Source of the DNA: Antrihabitans stalagmiti
GTDB taxonomy: Bacteria > Actinomycetota > Actinomycetes > Mycobacteriales > Mycobacteriaceae
NCBI RefSeq assembly: GCF_016482825.1
Contig: NZ_JAEMNV010000003.1
Span: 1 to 64,000, forward strand
Direction of reading: 5' to 3'
DNA length: 64,000 nt
In this document: one piece after another, positions 41,719 through 51,584 of the stretch
How positions within the stretch are numbered: position 1 is the first letter of the stretch
How the letters are laid out: each line of letters begins with the position of its first letter
Translations under genes and position numbers: made by a program
The notes under the pieces: model-generated
The model's database searches: none
Told to the model about the DNA's origin: nothing
The model's input: only the letters and a program-made list of their open reading frames with translations

Positions 41719-43110
41719 CTAGCCGACGATCCGCGTGATCGCCTTGACCGGCAGCGGCAGCCAGTTCGGACGATGCCGGACCTCGTACACGGCTTCGTAG
41801 ATGGCTTTGTCGAGTAGATAGGCCTCGAGGAGGTCGGACTCGCCGCGCGGATCGGTGCCTGCGACCGATGCGTAGCCGTCGCAGAATGCCGAGCCGTTGC
41901 GTGTTGTCCATTCCTTGGCTCTGAACTCGCGTTGTGAATCCTGCAGCGTCGAAAAGTCGGTCAGTGAATGGTGCCCGGCGTAGTCGAACGACCGAAGCAT
42001 GCCTGCGATATCACGCAGCGGGCTGTCCGGAAGCCGCCGCTCGGCGATCGTCTTGACCGGTTCGCCTTCGAAGTCGATGATGATCCACCGCGACGGAGCT
42101 CGAAGTGCCTGCCCGAGATGTAGGTCGCCGTGGATGCGCTGCACCGTTGTCGGCGCGGCTGTTGCCGCCTTGTCGAAAACCGCCTGCGCTGCCGCTCGCC
42201 GTTCGGCGATTTCGGGAACGATCGCGGCCGCGGCATCGAGACGTCGGGTCATTCCTGCAATGGTGTCCGCCGACACCGCCGCATGCGTCGAGCCGAGTTG
42301 ACGGGCAAGGTCCGCATGGACGTGCGCGACGGCCTCGCCGAGCCGCTGGGCCTCCCCTGCGAAGTCGGTGCCGACTTCGGCGGCGTGCAGGTCCGCCTCG
42401 ACGAACAGATCGCGCACACTGTTGACGGCGAGCGACCAGCCGTCCGCGGCATTTGCGACGAACTCTTGCACCATCGCGAGGGTGAGTGGCTCGCCGTCGA
42501 GTTCGGATTCGATCCAGCCGAGCAGGGGTGCGACGTGCTCGCAGCCGCTGTCGGCCAACGCGCGGTGCAACTCCAGATCGGGGTTGATGCCAGGCTCGAG
42601 TCGGCGAAACAGCTTGAGCAACAGCTGTTCTCCATACACGATCGAGGTGTTGGATTGCTCGGCGCCGATCGGCCTACTGCGTAGTGCTGTGTCGATGTCG
42701 CTACCGGCGACCGTGCGAAAGGTGATGCTGCCCAACGTTTGTTGTTCCGCAAGCGCTGTCAGGTAGTGATCGTCGACCTCGTGGTCGGCAGTGGCGTCGT
42801 AGACCACGGGACGCTCGGTGCCGGGTATCGGGTCGACATCGAGGTCGGGTAGTGCGAAGGGCAACAGTGCTTCCGGTGGATGGACCCGGTAGGCGAGTGG
42901 AATCTGATAGCGCTGCGCAAGCCCGACGGCGAACTCGACATCGACGACCACCTGCTCGGCTGCGAAACCGTCGGTGTCGATCAGGGATTCGCGCAGTCGC
43001 AGGCGCACTGCGCTCAGCGTGAGGCTCTTGCCGGAGAACCAACGCTGCTCGGGTAGCCAGAGCGCCAACTGTGTGCACAGTTCGGAATCGGACGGCAGTG
43101 CCAACGTCAT
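41719..43110 (-). CDS. mak: Maltokinase
   Basis: A 463-residue kinase of the actinobacterial maltokinase family, which makes maltose 1-phosphate for GlgE and alpha-glucan synthesis. The N-terminal cap begins [15 protein letters not shown]. The kinase lobe has [12 protein letters not shown] (catalytic Asp) and [10 protein letters not shown] (metal Asp). The ATG overlaps the TreS stop (ATGA), so the two are translationally coupled; the longer in-frame start lies inside treS and is rejected. Confidence 0.92.
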   Translation of the reverse strand: MTLALPSDSELCTQLALWLPEQRWFSGKSLTLSAVRLRLRESLIDTDGFAAEQVVVDVEFAVGLAQRYQIPLAYRVHPPEALLPFALPDLDVDPIPGTERPVVYDATADHEVDDHYLTALAEQQTLGSITFRTVAGSDIDTALRSRPIGAEQSNTSIVYGEQLLLKLFRRLEPGINPDLELHRALADSGCEHVAPLLGWIESELDGEPLTLAMVQEFVANAADGWSLAVNSVRDLFVEADLHAAEVGTDFAGEAQRLGEAVAHVHADLARQLGSTHAAVSADTIAGMTRRLDAAAAIVPEIAERRAAAQAVFDKAATAAPTTVQRIHGDLHLGQALRAPSRWIIIDFEGEPVKTIAERRLPDSPLRDIAGMLRSFDYAGHHSLTDFSTLQDSQREFRAKEWTTRNGSAFCDGYASVAGTDPRGESDLLEAYLLDKAIYEAVYEVRHRPNWLPLPVKAITRIVG

Positions 43111-44999
43111 GACTGCACCGCGGCCTCTGCCTCGCTGCTGACGGGATGCCCGGTTGCGGCACCTTCGGTACGAGGATCCGGTTGCAACGCAAACCAATAG
43201 AACCCGTGGCCAGGCAGTGTGATCATGTAGCCCTGGTCCGTGATCTTCGGAAACGGCACCGACCCGGTCAGTTCCACAGGAATCCGACCTTCGAAGATCG
43301 ATAGATCGAGCACGACTGCCTGCGGGAATCGCGACAGGTTGTTCACACACAGGATGACGTCACTGGAGCGTCGCTGCGCTTCCGAGGGCGCGAGTTCTCG
43401 CACGTACGACAGAATTGCCGGATTGCTGTTGCCGAGTTCGGTGAACGTGCCGAGGCCGAACGCCGGATGTTGTTTGCGCACCTGGATCATCCGCCGCGTC
43501 CAGTGCAGCAGAGTGTTCGTCGAATTCATCTGGGACTCGACGTTGACGGACTGAAAACCGTACGTCGGGTCCATAACCACAGGCAGGTACATACGTGCGG
43601 GATCGGCACGCGAGAAGCCCGCGTTGCGGTCGGGAGTCCACTGCATCGGAGTCCGGACCGCGTCGCGGTCGCCGAGCCAGATGTTGTCGCCCATCCCGAT
43701 CTCGTCGCCGTAGTACAGCATCGGCGAGCCGGGCAGACTGAGCAGCAACGCGGTGAAGAGTTCGAGTTGGTTGCGGTCGTTTTCCAACAGTGGTGCCAGG
43801 CGCCTGCGAATCCCGATGTTGGCCTTCATCCGTGGGTCTTTGGCGTACTCGGCGTACATGTAGTCCCGCTCGTCGTCGGTGACCATTTCCAGCGTCAATT
43901 CATCGTGATTGCGCAGAAAGATTCCCCACTGTGCCGACTTCGGAATGGCTGGAGTCTGGGCGAGGATCTCCGAGATCGGAATCCGGTTCTGCCGACGCAC
44001 CGCCATGAAGATGCGGGGCATCAACGGGAAATGAAACGCCATGTGGCATTCGTCGCCGTTGTCGGGTTCGCCGAAGTACTCGACCACGTCCGCGGGCCAC
44101 TGATTGGCTTCGGCGAGCAGGACGCGTCCCGGGTACTCCTCGTCGACCACACTGCGGCAGCGCTTGAGGTAGGCGTGCGTCTCGGGCAGGTTCTCGCAGT
44201 TCGTCCCCTCACGGGCGAACAGGTACGGCACGGCGTCGAGCCGAAAACCGTCGATGCCGAGATCGAGCCAGAAGCGCAGCACGTCGATCATCGCGTCCTG
44301 CACTTCGGGGTTGTCGTAGTTGAGATCCGGTTGGTGGGAGAAGAATCGGTGCCAGTAGTACTGGCCGCGTACTGGATCCCACGTCCAGTTCGATACTTCG
44401 GTGTCGACGAAAATGATTCGTGCGTCAGGGTATTTGTCGTCCGTGTCGGACCACATGTAGTAGTCGCCGTACGGTCCGGTCGGATCCGACCTCGACTCCT
44501 GGAACCAGGCGTGGGTATCGGAGGTGTGGTTCATGACCAGGTCGGTGATGACGCGAATTCCACGGCGGTGCGCGTGATCGAGCAGCGTCACGAAGTCTTC
44601 GACAGTTCCGAATTCGGGGAGCACAAGTCGAAAGTCGCGGATGTCGTAGCCGCCGTCGCGCAGCGGGGAATCGTAGAAGGGCGGTAGCCACAGACAGTCG
44701 ACGCCGAGCCACGACAGATAGTCGAGTTTGTCGGTGAGCCCGCGCAGATCACCGGTGCCGTCGTTGGACGAATCGGAGAAGGCGCGAACGAGAACTTCGT
44801 AGAACACCGCGCGTTTGAACCACTGGGTGTCGACCTCTAGCGGTTTGGCGTGGCTGAAGTCTTCGGCTCGAGACTCGACGAGATGTCCGTCGGCGGTGTG
44901 TTCGGGCTTCAGGTTGTCGTGCTTGGACGAAGGTGTGTTGCGCGGCAGTCCATGCTTCTCGAACTGCGTTCGCGACAAATCTTCAAGGGGCATGCGCAC
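43107..44999 (-). CDS. treS: Trehalose synthase TreS
   Basis: A 630-residue GH13 enzyme converting trehalose and maltose into each other. Motifs include [25 protein letters not shown] (nucleophile Asp), LLAEANQWP (acid/base Glu) and FLRNHDEL (third Asp). [19 protein letters not shown] is the usual TreS start of the barrel. The ATG at 44999, or the one two codons later, is the start. Together with maltokinase it feeds the GlgE pathway; GlgE and GlgB are not in this window. Confidence 0.95.
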   Translation of the reverse strand: MRMPLEDLSRTQFEKHGLPRNTPSSKHDNLKPEHTADGHLVESRAEDFSHAKPLEVDTQWFKRAVFYEVLVRAFSDSSNDGTGDLRGLTDKLDYLSWLGVDCLWLPPFYDSPLRDGGYDIRDFRLVLPEFGTVEDFVTLLDHAHRRGIRVITDLVMNHTSDTHAWFQESRSDPTGPYGDYYMWSDTDDKYPDARIIFVDTEVSNWTWDPVRGQYYWHRFFSHQPDLNYDNPEVQDAMIDVLRFWLDLGIDGFRLDAVPYLFAREGTNCENLPETHAYLKRCRSVVDEEYPGRVLLAEANQWPADVVEYFGEPDNGDECHMAFHFPLMPRIFMAVRRQNRIPISEILAQTPAIPKSAQWGIFLRNHDELTLEMVTDDERDYMYAEYAKDPRMKANIGIRRRLAPLLENDRNQLELFTALLLSLPGSPMLYYGDEIGMGDNIWLGDRDAVRTPMQWTPDRNAGFSRADPARMYLPVVMDPTYGFQSVNVESQMNSTNTLLHWTRRMIQVRKQHPAFGLGTFTELGNSNPAILSYVRELAPSEAQRRSSDVILCVNNLSRFPQAVVLDLSIFEGRIPVELTGSVPFPKITDQGYMITLPGHGFYWFALQPDPRTEGAATGHPVSSEAEAAVQS

Positions 45000-45087
45000 C
45001 TCGGCGGTCGGTTCGTCAGGTTCGGATCTATCCCGACCCTAGCGCGATCGCCGAGGTGCTGCCGTTCCCTGCAGGTGAAACGCTTTC

Positions 45088-46641
45088 TCAGTGCATCAGA
45101 AGCGGTGGGGCTGCTTCTTTGTCGTCCTCGACGGGGGCCTTCGGCTTGGTCCGCGGCAAGAAGTACGCGGGGATCAGCGTCAACGCAATCAGCACCACCG
45201 CGACCATAAATGTGTTGCCGAATGCCTCGCCTGCCTGCTGCAGACCAGCCTCCAGCACGCCGGGAACCTTTTCGAGTTCGGCCCTGATGCCGGGGTTCTG
45301 CTGCGACGCGATGGCAGGTCCCGCGAATTCACGATTCTGGATGAGGTTCGTCAGAACAACCGACATCGTTGCCGTACCAACAGATCCGCCGACCTGGTTC
45401 ACGATGTTCATCAGCGTCGAACCGCGTGCGACCTCGTGATGAGTCAGCGTCTGCAGCGCTGCAGTCATGATCGGCATCATCGTGGCGCCCATGCCGAGGC
45501 CCATGACGAACAGCGAGCCGAGCAACAGCGTGTAGGACGTATCTGCGCCGACCTGTGTGAACACGGCCATCGACAGGCCGATAAGGGTGATACCTGCCAT
45601 CACGATCTTGCCGGGTCCGATCTTGTCGACCAGGAAGCCGGCAACTGGCATCGTCAGCATTGCGCCTATGCCCTGCGGGGCAAGCAACAGACCCGCGTGC
45701 AATGTCGATTCTCCTCGCACTTGCAGGAAATAGCTTGGGAAAAGCAGTCCCGCGCCGAAGAATGCGACAGCGAACAGCGACATCGACAGCACAGCGACCG
45801 TCAGATTTCGGTTCTTGAACAAATGCAGATCGATTAGCGGATGTGTGGCCCGCAGCGCGTGGAAGACGAAAACCACGACCAAAATGAATCCGACTATGGC
45901 TGGTATCAGCACCCTGGCCGACGCGATCGTCCCCATCTCCGGGATCGACGAAACGCCGAACAGCAGCAGCGCAAGGCCGGGCGATAGCAGCAGCATGCCG
46001 ACGAAGTCGAACGATTCCGACGGTGACGGATCGTCGGACGGCAGGATGAAGATGGCTGCGATGAGCGCGATGGCGCCGATCGGCACGTTGATCAGGAAGA
46101 TCCAATGCCAGCTGGCGGCTTCGATCAGCCACCCGCCGAGGATCGGTCCGCTGATCGGTCCGAGGAGCATCGGGACTCCGAGTACGGCCATGACGCGACC
46201 GATACGTTGTGGTCCCGCAGCGTGGGTCATGATCGTCATACCGAGCGGCATCAGCATGCCGCCGCCGAAGCCCTGCAGCACGCGGAATCCGATCAGCGAC
46301 GTGATGTCCCATGCGAAGCTGCACGCCACCGAGCCGGCAACGAAGAGCACAAGAGCCGTGATGAACAGCCGTTTGGTGCCGAAACGGTCTGCGCCCCAGC
46401 CTGTCAGCGGAATCACCGTGGCAAGCGCGAGCGTGTATCCGGTCATCGTCCATGCCGCGATGGCGAACGATGTCTCGAAGACGTTGACGAACGTCGGGAT
46501 CGCGACGGTGACGACCGTGAGGTCGAGAATCGACATGATCGCACTGAGCACGACGACTCCGGCGATCTTCAGAACCCGGGCATCGAGCTTGTCGGAGCCG
46601 GCAGCTGGTGCGGCGGAGCCGGTATGTGGAGGTGAGGTCAC
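45088..46641 (-). CDS. MFS multidrug exporter, DHA2 (EmrB/QacA) family
   Basis: A 517-residue membrane protein with about 14 helices. It has the family motif LDLTVVTVAIPTF in helix 1, GWGADRFGTKRLF (motif A) and VLGVPMLLGPISGPILGGWL (motif C, the drug:proton antiporter motif). The GTG at 46641 is preferred over an upstream start that adds 22 atypical residues, although the ribosome site is weak. The substrate is unknown. No adjacent regulator was identified. Confidence 0.87.
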   Translation of the reverse strand: MTSPPHTGSAAPAAGSDKLDARVLKIAGVVVLSAIMSILDLTVVTVAIPTFVNVFETSFAIAAWTMTGYTLALATVIPLTGWGADRFGTKRLFITALVLFVAGSVACSFAWDITSLIGFRVLQGFGGGMLMPLGMTIMTHAAGPQRIGRVMAVLGVPMLLGPISGPILGGWLIEAASWHWIFLINVPIGAIALIAAIFILPSDDPSPSESFDFVGMLLLSPGLALLLFGVSSIPEMGTIASARVLIPAIVGFILVVVFVFHALRATHPLIDLHLFKNRNLTVAVLSMSLFAVAFFGAGLLFPSYFLQVRGESTLHAGLLLAPQGIGAMLTMPVAGFLVDKIGPGKIVMAGITLIGLSMAVFTQVGADTSYTLLLGSLFVMGLGMGATMMPIMTAALQTLTHHEVARGSTLMNIVNQVGGSVGTATMSVVLTNLIQNREFAGPAIASQQNPGIRAELEKVPGVLEAGLQQAGEAFGNTFMVAVVLIALTLIPAYFLPRTKPKAPVEDDKEAAPPLLMH

Positions 46642-46946
46642 CGGTTCAGCCTGGCAGGTTCGTTTGCTCAGCGCTAGTCCGGACAAGGGCCCGAATCCTA
46701 CGGGCACGAGGGTGCCAGTGAGGCAGAACGCCGAGTGCCCACGTCGGTATTCGACCGATTTACCGACTCGACGATTGTTTCGGGCTCAGTAGCTGTAAAT
46801 CTGGATTTGTTTGAACAATGGATCGATCGGAGCCAATTCGAGCAATCCGGTTCGCGGAGAATGAATTGCATTCCGAATTCCCCATAAGACCGGTCAGTAT
46901 GGTAGAAATTGATCGAGTTCGTTGCGCAAGGGGGTAATTCACCACT
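46642..46946. other. AT-richer intergenic region with no recognised gene
   Basis: About 305 bp between the divergent exporter and a small membrane protein gene. The part from about 46780 to 46925 is clearly less GC-rich than its surroundings, as promoter regions are here. No convincing ORF, strong palindrome or RNA fold was found. Confidence 0.45.
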
Positions 46947-47147
46947 ATGGATCGTGCCGTCAAACCTCCGCGTCCCAGATACAAGTTTTCGGTGTTGGGA
47001 TCGGATTGGGTCGAGTGGCTCATCGTCGGATTGCTGTGCGTCGTCGCTGCCCTCGGAATTGCCCTACTGACCGGATCGCTCGGCTATGCGTTGGCCGCTG
47101 GAGTGGTTCTGCTCGCCGCCGCAACGGCGGTAATCGCGTTGCTGTAA
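46947..47147 (+). CDS. Small two-helix membrane protein
   Basis: A 66-residue protein with a polar N-terminus (DRAVKPPRPRYKFSVLGSDWVEW) and two hydrophobic helices (LIVGLLCVVAALGIALLTG and YALAAGVVLLAAATAVIALL). GGGGG lies about ten bases upstream of the ATG. Its stop codon touches copy B of the two-hairpin repeat. No family was recognised. Confidence 0.65.
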   Translation: MDRAVKPPRPRYKFSVLGSDWVEWLIVGLLCVVAALGIALLTGSLGYALAAGVVLLAAATAVIALL

Positions 47148-47205
47148 GCGGCTACGCCGCTCGTGAGTCCTTTCGGAGGGCCCGCCCACCGAAAAGACTC
47201 ACGAG
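47147..47205. repeat. Two-hairpin chromosomal repeat, complete copy B
   Basis: A small hairpin AGCGGC-TAC-GCCGCT (47147-47161) is followed by a large one: CTCGTGAGTCCTTTCGG (47160-47176) with CCGAAAAGACTCACGAG (47189-47205), one mismatch in 17, and the loop AGGGCCCGCCCA. It lies between the 3' ends of two convergent small membrane-protein genes. Copies occur at 118-159 (truncated) and 53629-53687. The role is probably transcription termination or mRNA 3' protection. Confidence 0.78.
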
Positions 47206-47217
47206 GTCGCAGGCCCT

Positions 47218-47418
47218 CTACGGACTCGGCTGCGGTAGTTCGCAATCGGTGACCTTCGGATTGACGCCCACATAGTTCAGTGGCCCGGCAAGTACCGTCA
47301 CAACGATCGTGCCCACACCGGCGCACGACTCTGCCTCACCCTTGTAGTAGCCCCTCTGGCCGGCCGCGATTGCGCCGATGATCAACCAGATGAGTACAAC
47401 TACCGTTGCAATACGCAT
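47218..47418 (-). CDS. Small membrane or exported protein
   Basis: A 66-residue protein with one N-terminal hydrophobic helix (IATVVVLIWLIIGAIAAG). A mature part follows with two Cys (SCAGV and DCELP) that could form a disulfide outside the membrane. The ATG follows GGAGACC. Related short proteins are common in mycobacteria and rhodococci, with no known function. It is convergent with the small two-helix protein, with the repeat element in between. Confidence 0.68.
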   Translation of the reverse strand: MRIATVVVLIWLIIGAIAAGQRGYYKGEAESCAGVGTIVVTVLAGPLNYVGVNPKVTDCELPQPSP

Positions 47419-47511
47419 GGCGGTCTCCTTGTCGCTGAAGGTAACTGGGGACTACCCGCGCGACTAGCAGGAGAAACGTCCTATCAATTGGCTCCTCTGG
47501 TGAAGCGGTCG

Positions 47512-48258
47512 TCACCGCCGGAAGAGCTTGTTACCCAACCACACGATCGGATCGTATTTGCGATCCGCGACGCGCTCCTTCATCGGAATGAGGGCGTTGT
47601 CGGTGATCTTGATGTGCTCCGGGCATACCTCGGTGCAGCACTTGGTGATGTTGCACAGCCCGAGACCATGCTCTTCCTGCGCGACGTCGCGCCGATCGGC
47701 AACGTCGAGCGGATGCATTTCCAACTCCGCAATGCGCATGAGGAACCGCGGCCCCGAGAAGGCTTCCTTGTTCTCCTCGTGATCGCGCACAACGTGACAG
47801 GTGTTCTGGCACAGGAAGCATTCGATACATTTGCGGAATTCCTGGGACCGCTCCACGTCGACCTGCTGCATGCGGTACTCCCCCGGCTTCAGCTCCGGCG
47901 GGGGCGTAAACGATTGCACTTCACGAGCTTTCGCATAGTTGAACGAGACGTCGGTGACGAGGTCTCGCATCACGGGGAAGCTGCGCATCGGAGTGACCGT
48001 GATGACGTCGGCTTCGGTGAAGGTCGACATTCGCGTCATGCAGAGGAGGCGTGGTCGCCCGTTGACCTCCGCCGAACACGACCCGCACTTGCCCGCCTTG
48101 CAGTTCCACCTGACCGCGAGATCCGGCGTCTGCGTTGCCTGTAGCCGATGAATGATGTCGAGGACCACCTCGCCCTCGTTGACCTCGACGGTGTAGTCGT
48201 GGAGCTCTCCACCCTCGATGTCACCGCGCCAGACCCTGAACTTCGCGTCGTAGGACAT
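47512..48258 (-). CDS. sdhB: Succinate dehydrogenase/fumarate reductase iron-sulfur subunit
   Basis: A 248-residue iron-sulfur subunit. The 2Fe-2S cluster ligands are C53, C58, C61 and C73 (CKAGKCGSC). The second motif CIECFLCQNTC (C144, C147, C150, C154) and the late CNITKCCTEVCP supply the 4Fe-4S and 3Fe-4S clusters. It follows the flavoprotein gene directly (1 bp apart). The gene order matches mycobacterial Sdh1 (Rv0247c-Rv0249c type). The complex oxidises succinate and passes electrons to quinone. Confidence 0.93.
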   Translation of the reverse strand: MSYDAKFRVWRGDIEGGELHDYTVEVNEGEVVLDIIHRLQATQTPDLAVRWNCKAGKCGSCSAEVNGRPRLLCMTRMSTFTEADVITVTPMRSFPVMRDLVTDVSFNYAKAREVQSFTPPPELKPGEYRMQQVDVERSQEFRKCIECFLCQNTCHVVRDHEENKEAFSGPRFLMRIAELEMHPLDVADRRDVAQEEHGLGLCNITKCCTEVCPEHIKITDNALIPMKERVADRKYDPIVWLGNKLFRR

Positions 48259-48259
48259 C

Positions 48260-50179
48260 TCAGGACTTCCTTCCAGGATGGTCGGCGAGTTCGCCCTCGG
48301 TGTAGTACTTTTCGAGCTCGCCGATATCGAAGAGCTCGAGCAATTCGCCGCGCATCGCCGTCTGCTCCCGCTTTGCGACGCTCACGCCAGGCACCAGACC
48401 GTCGCCTTCGGCCGGATCGGCCGTACAGACGAGCAATGTGTTGCGCCAGTTCGCGTCCATCTTCGGATAGTCGTCACGGGTGTGGCCGCCACGACTTTCC
48501 GTGCGGAGCAAGGCGGCCTTGGCGACACATTCGCTTATCAGCAACATGTTTCGCAGGTCGATCGCAAGGTGCCAACCCGGATTGAACGGCCGCTGCCCTT
48601 CGACGACTACCCTGCTCATTCGGCCGCGTAGCTCTTCGAGCTTGCCGAGTGCCCGCTCGACCTCTTCTTCCTTGCGGATGATGCCGACGAGGTCGTTCAT
48701 CGATTGCTGCAGATCGGAGTGCACGGTGTACGGGTTCTCCGCGGCGCCGTCGGCAGGTTGATCGAAGGGAACCAACGCATTTCGCGCAGCAGCCTCGACA
48801 TCGGCTGCGGTGACGGATGGACGTTCCTTCAGCGCCGTCACGTATGCCGCGGCGCCGAGGCCCGCTCGACGTCCGAATACCAGTAGGTCCGAAAGCGAGT
48901 TGCCGCCGAGTCGATTCGAGCCGTGCATTCCACCGGAACACTCACCGGCAGCGAAGATTCCGGGCACGCTCGCGGCACCGGTGTCGGGATCGACCTCGAT
49001 CCCGCCCATGACGTAGTGACACGTCGGACCCACTTCCATGGGCTCCTTGGTGATGTCGACGTCGGCGAGTTCGAGGAATTGATGATGCATCGACGGTAGC
49101 CGCCGCTTGATCTCCGCAGCAGGCATCCGCGAGGCGATATCGAGGTAGACCCCGCCGTGTGGGGTGCCACGGCCCGCCTTCACCTCCGAGTTGATGGCAC
49201 GCGCGACCTCGTCGCGTGGCAACAGGTCGGGAGTTCGACGACTGCTGTCGTTGTCCTTGAGCCACGCGTCGGCTTCTTCTTCCGTTTCCGCGTACTGGCC
49301 TTTGAACACCGGTGGGATGTAGTCGAACATAAACCGCTGACCCTCGGTGTTCTTCAAAACGCCACCGTCACCGCGGACCCCCTCGGTGACGAGGATGCCC
49401 TTCACGCTCGGCGGCCAGACCATGCCGGTCGGATGGAACTGGATGAATTCCATGTTGATCAGCGACGCACCGGCCCGCAGCGCGAGAGCATGGCCGTCGC
49501 CGGTGTACTCCCAGGAATTCGACGTCACCTTGAACGACTTGCCGATACCACCCGTCGCGAGCACGACCGCTGGTGTCTCGAAAAGGATGAACCGACCCGA
49601 TTCGCGCCAGTAGCCGAACGCGCCTGCGATCGCGCCGTCTGCTTTGAGCAGCTCCGTCACGGTGCACTCCGCGAAAACCTTGATGCGGGATTCGTAGTCG
49701 CCGGTCTCCTTGAAGTCTTCCTGTTGCAGCGCAACGATTTTCTGCTGCATCGTTCGGATGATTTCGAGTCCGGTGCGGTCGCCGACGTGCGCGAGACGAG
49801 GGTAGGTGTGGCCGCCGAAGTTGCGCTGGCTGATTCGACCGTCCTTGGTCCGGTCGAACAACGCGCCGTACGTCTCGAGTTCCCACACCCGGTCGGGCGC
49901 TTCGCGGGCGTGCAGTTCCGCCATCCGCCAGTTGTTCAGGAACTTGCCACCGCGCATGGTGTCTTTGAAATGCGTCTGCCAGTTGTCCTTCGAGTTCGCG
50001 TTACCCATCGACGCGGCGCACCCGCCCTCGGCCATCACCGTGTGGGCCTTGCCGAACAACGACTTGCAGACGACCGCAACCGTGAAGCCGCGTTCGCGAG
50101 CCTCGATCACGGCTCGGAGTCCGGCACCGCCGGCACCGATCACGACGACGTCGTAGGAGTGCCGTTCAACCTCTGTCAT
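48260..50179 (-). CDS. sdhA: Succinate dehydrogenase/fumarate reductase flavoprotein subunit
   Basis: A 639-residue flavoprotein. It has the FAD-binding loop VVIGAGGAGLRAV near residue 13, KAHTVMAEGG with His46 as candidate covalent FAD ligand, FIQFHPTGM in the active site, and GGIEVD then GLFAAGE-like GIFAAGECSGGMHGSNRLGG. The ATG follows AGGAAACG weakly. It lies between the membrane subunit (80 bp upstream) and sdhB, so the operon order is small protein, anchor, SdhA, SdhB. Confidence 0.94.
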   Translation of the reverse strand: MTEVERHSYDVVVIGAGGAGLRAVIEARERGFTVAVVCKSLFGKAHTVMAEGGCAASMGNANSKDNWQTHFKDTMRGGKFLNNWRMAELHAREAPDRVWELETYGALFDRTKDGRISQRNFGGHTYPRLAHVGDRTGLEIIRTMQQKIVALQQEDFKETGDYESRIKVFAECTVTELLKADGAIAGAFGYWRESGRFILFETPAVVLATGGIGKSFKVTSNSWEYTGDGHALALRAGASLINMEFIQFHPTGMVWPPSVKGILVTEGVRGDGGVLKNTEGQRFMFDYIPPVFKGQYAETEEEADAWLKDNDSSRRTPDLLPRDEVARAINSEVKAGRGTPHGGVYLDIASRMPAAEIKRRLPSMHHQFLELADVDITKEPMEVGPTCHYVMGGIEVDPDTGAASVPGIFAAGECSGGMHGSNRLGGNSLSDLLVFGRRAGLGAAAYVTALKERPSVTAADVEAAARNALVPFDQPADGAAENPYTVHSDLQQSMNDLVGIIRKEEEVERALGKLEELRGRMSRVVVEGQRPFNPGWHLAIDLRNMLLISECVAKAALLRTESRGGHTRDDYPKMDANWRNTLLVCTADPAEGDGLVPGVSVAKREQTAMRGELLELFDIGELEKYYTEGELADHPGRKS

Positions 50180-50258
50180 GGATTACGTTTCCTTCTTGGG
50201 CGAGCCGGGGCGAGCTGAGTGCCGAGATCGACTGCCATGTGAGGAGTCGGCGTCGCCA

Positions 50259-51101
50259 CTAACCGACGAAACGAAGATCTGTCAGAGTTCCGCTCGCGAC
50301 GAGCATTACGTAGAAGTCGGTGAACACGAGCGTGCCGAGCGTGATCCAGGCCAACTGCATGTGCCGTGTGTTCAGCTTCGACACCTGCGTCCAGATCCAG
50401 TACCGGACGGGATGCGCAGAGAAGTGCTTCAATCTGCCGCCGGTGATGTGGCGGCAGGAGTGGCACGACAGTGTGTACGCCCACAATGCGACGACGTTGA
50501 CGACAAGTACGACGTTGCCGAGCCCGAACCCGAACCCGCCGGGTGAGTGGAAGGCAGTTATGGCGTCGTAGGTGTTTATCAACGAGATGACCACCGCCGC
50601 GTAGAACAGGTAGCGATGCGCATTCTGGACGATGAGCGGAAAGCGCGTCTCGCCAGAGTATTTGCTGTGGGGTTCCGCAACGGCGCACGCAGGTGGTGAC
50701 AACCAGAAGGCCCGGTAGTAAGCCTTGCGGTAGTAGTAGCACGTCAGCCGGAAAAGCAGCAGAAACGGCAGTACTACGAAACCGAGCGGTACGAGCATCG
50801 GCAACTCGGGGAACGGTGTGCCGAAGTGGCTCGAACCCGGAACGCACGAATCACTGAGACACGGTGAATAGAACGGCGTGAGGTAGTGATATTCCTCCAC
50901 CCAGTACGCGGTCCGCACGAACGACCGAACCGTCGCGTAAGCGACGAATGCGCCGAGTCCGATGGCCGTCAGAACGGGTGGAATCCACCAACGATCGGTC
51001 CGCAACGTTCGGGCGGAGAGCTGAGCCCGCGTCGAGGAGAAGACGCCAGTTCTACCGTTGTCGTGCTGTTCTGCGTTGCGGTCGGTGGCGGGTGCGCTCA
51101 C
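50259..51101 (-). CDS. Membrane anchor subunit of the Sdh1-type succinate dehydrogenase
   Basis: A 280-residue membrane protein with five or so hydrophobic helices. It matches the mycobacterial Sdh1 anchor (Rv0249c type): long central loop FYSPCLSDSCVPGSSHFGTPF, FRLTCYYYRKAYYRAFW, NAHRYLFYAAVV and LSCHSCRHITGG with heme-type His residues. The GTG at 51101 overlaps the preceding stop (GTGA), which fixes the start. It would carry heme b and the quinone site. Confidence 0.85.
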   Translation of the reverse strand: MSAPATDRNAEQHDNGRTGVFSSTRAQLSARTLRTDRWWIPPVLTAIGLGAFVAYATVRSFVRTAYWVEEYHYLTPFYSPCLSDSCVPGSSHFGTPFPELPMLVPLGFVVLPFLLLFRLTCYYYRKAYYRAFWLSPPACAVAEPHSKYSGETRFPLIVQNAHRYLFYAAVVISLINTYDAITAFHSPGGFGFGLGNVVLVVNVVALWAYTLSCHSCRHITGGRLKHFSAHPVRYWIWTQVSKLNTRHMQLAWITLGTLVFTDFYVMLVASGTLTDLRFVG

Positions 51102-51394
51102 TTGGTCCGCTCGCGCGAGTGGAACCCGAGACCCTCGTCCTGGGCACCCATCCACGCCGATTCGTCGGAGCGGCTGTCCGGGACGTAGATGACGTCGTTT
51201 CGGCGTTCCGGTGCGCCTTTGATCGGAGGTGGTGGCGATTCCTCCAGGTCGGCAGCATCGAGATCGAGACGATCGAGATCGTTGACGAGCCGGGTTATCG
51301 GTCGGGCGTCACCGTACTGCGAGCGAAGCGCGCCGATGCATTGTCTGAGCTGGCCGATTGTCTGGCGAAGCTCGTTTATTTCGGTGGTTGACAT
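51098..51394 (-). CDS. Small conserved protein leading the sdh operon
   Basis: A 98-residue soluble protein. The first ~50 residues are predicted coiled-coil (TEINELRQTIGQLRQCIGAL, then VNDLDRLDLDAADLEE). A Pro-rich linker and a short tail (VIYVPDSRSDESAWMGAQDEG) follow. It corresponds in position and size to Rv0250c, the first gene of the mycobacterial sdh1 operon. Translational coupling to the anchor suggests an assembly or regulatory role, still undefined. Confidence 0.75.
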   Translation of the reverse strand: MSTTEINELRQTIGQLRQCIGALRSQYGDARPITRLVNDLDRLDLDAADLEESPPPPIKGAPERRNDVIYVPDSRSDESAWMGAQDEGLGFHSRERTK

Positions 51395-51525
51395 GGGCTG
51401 TACCTCCGAGGGGGCTGTGTGACGAAGAGCACACTACGTCATGGTAGCCGCGTCTGGCGGGTGGTTCGCCTGCCGAACGATTATGTGACTCAGCTCACTT
51501 TCGAGGCTTCCTCGGAGGACGAACA

Positions 51526-51553
51526 AGGCGGCCGCACACCGGCGCGGCCACCT
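51526..51553. terminator. Hairpin after the LpqN-like gene
   Basis: AGGCGGCCGC (51526-51535) pairs with GCGGCCACCT (51544-51553) with one G-T type mismatch and an 8-base loop. On the minus strand it starts about 30 bp past the ancestral stop at 51585 and is followed by TTGTTC. Confidence 0.6.
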
Positions 51554-51584
51554 CGTTCCGGGATCGAAAAGAGCTGTCGGCTTG

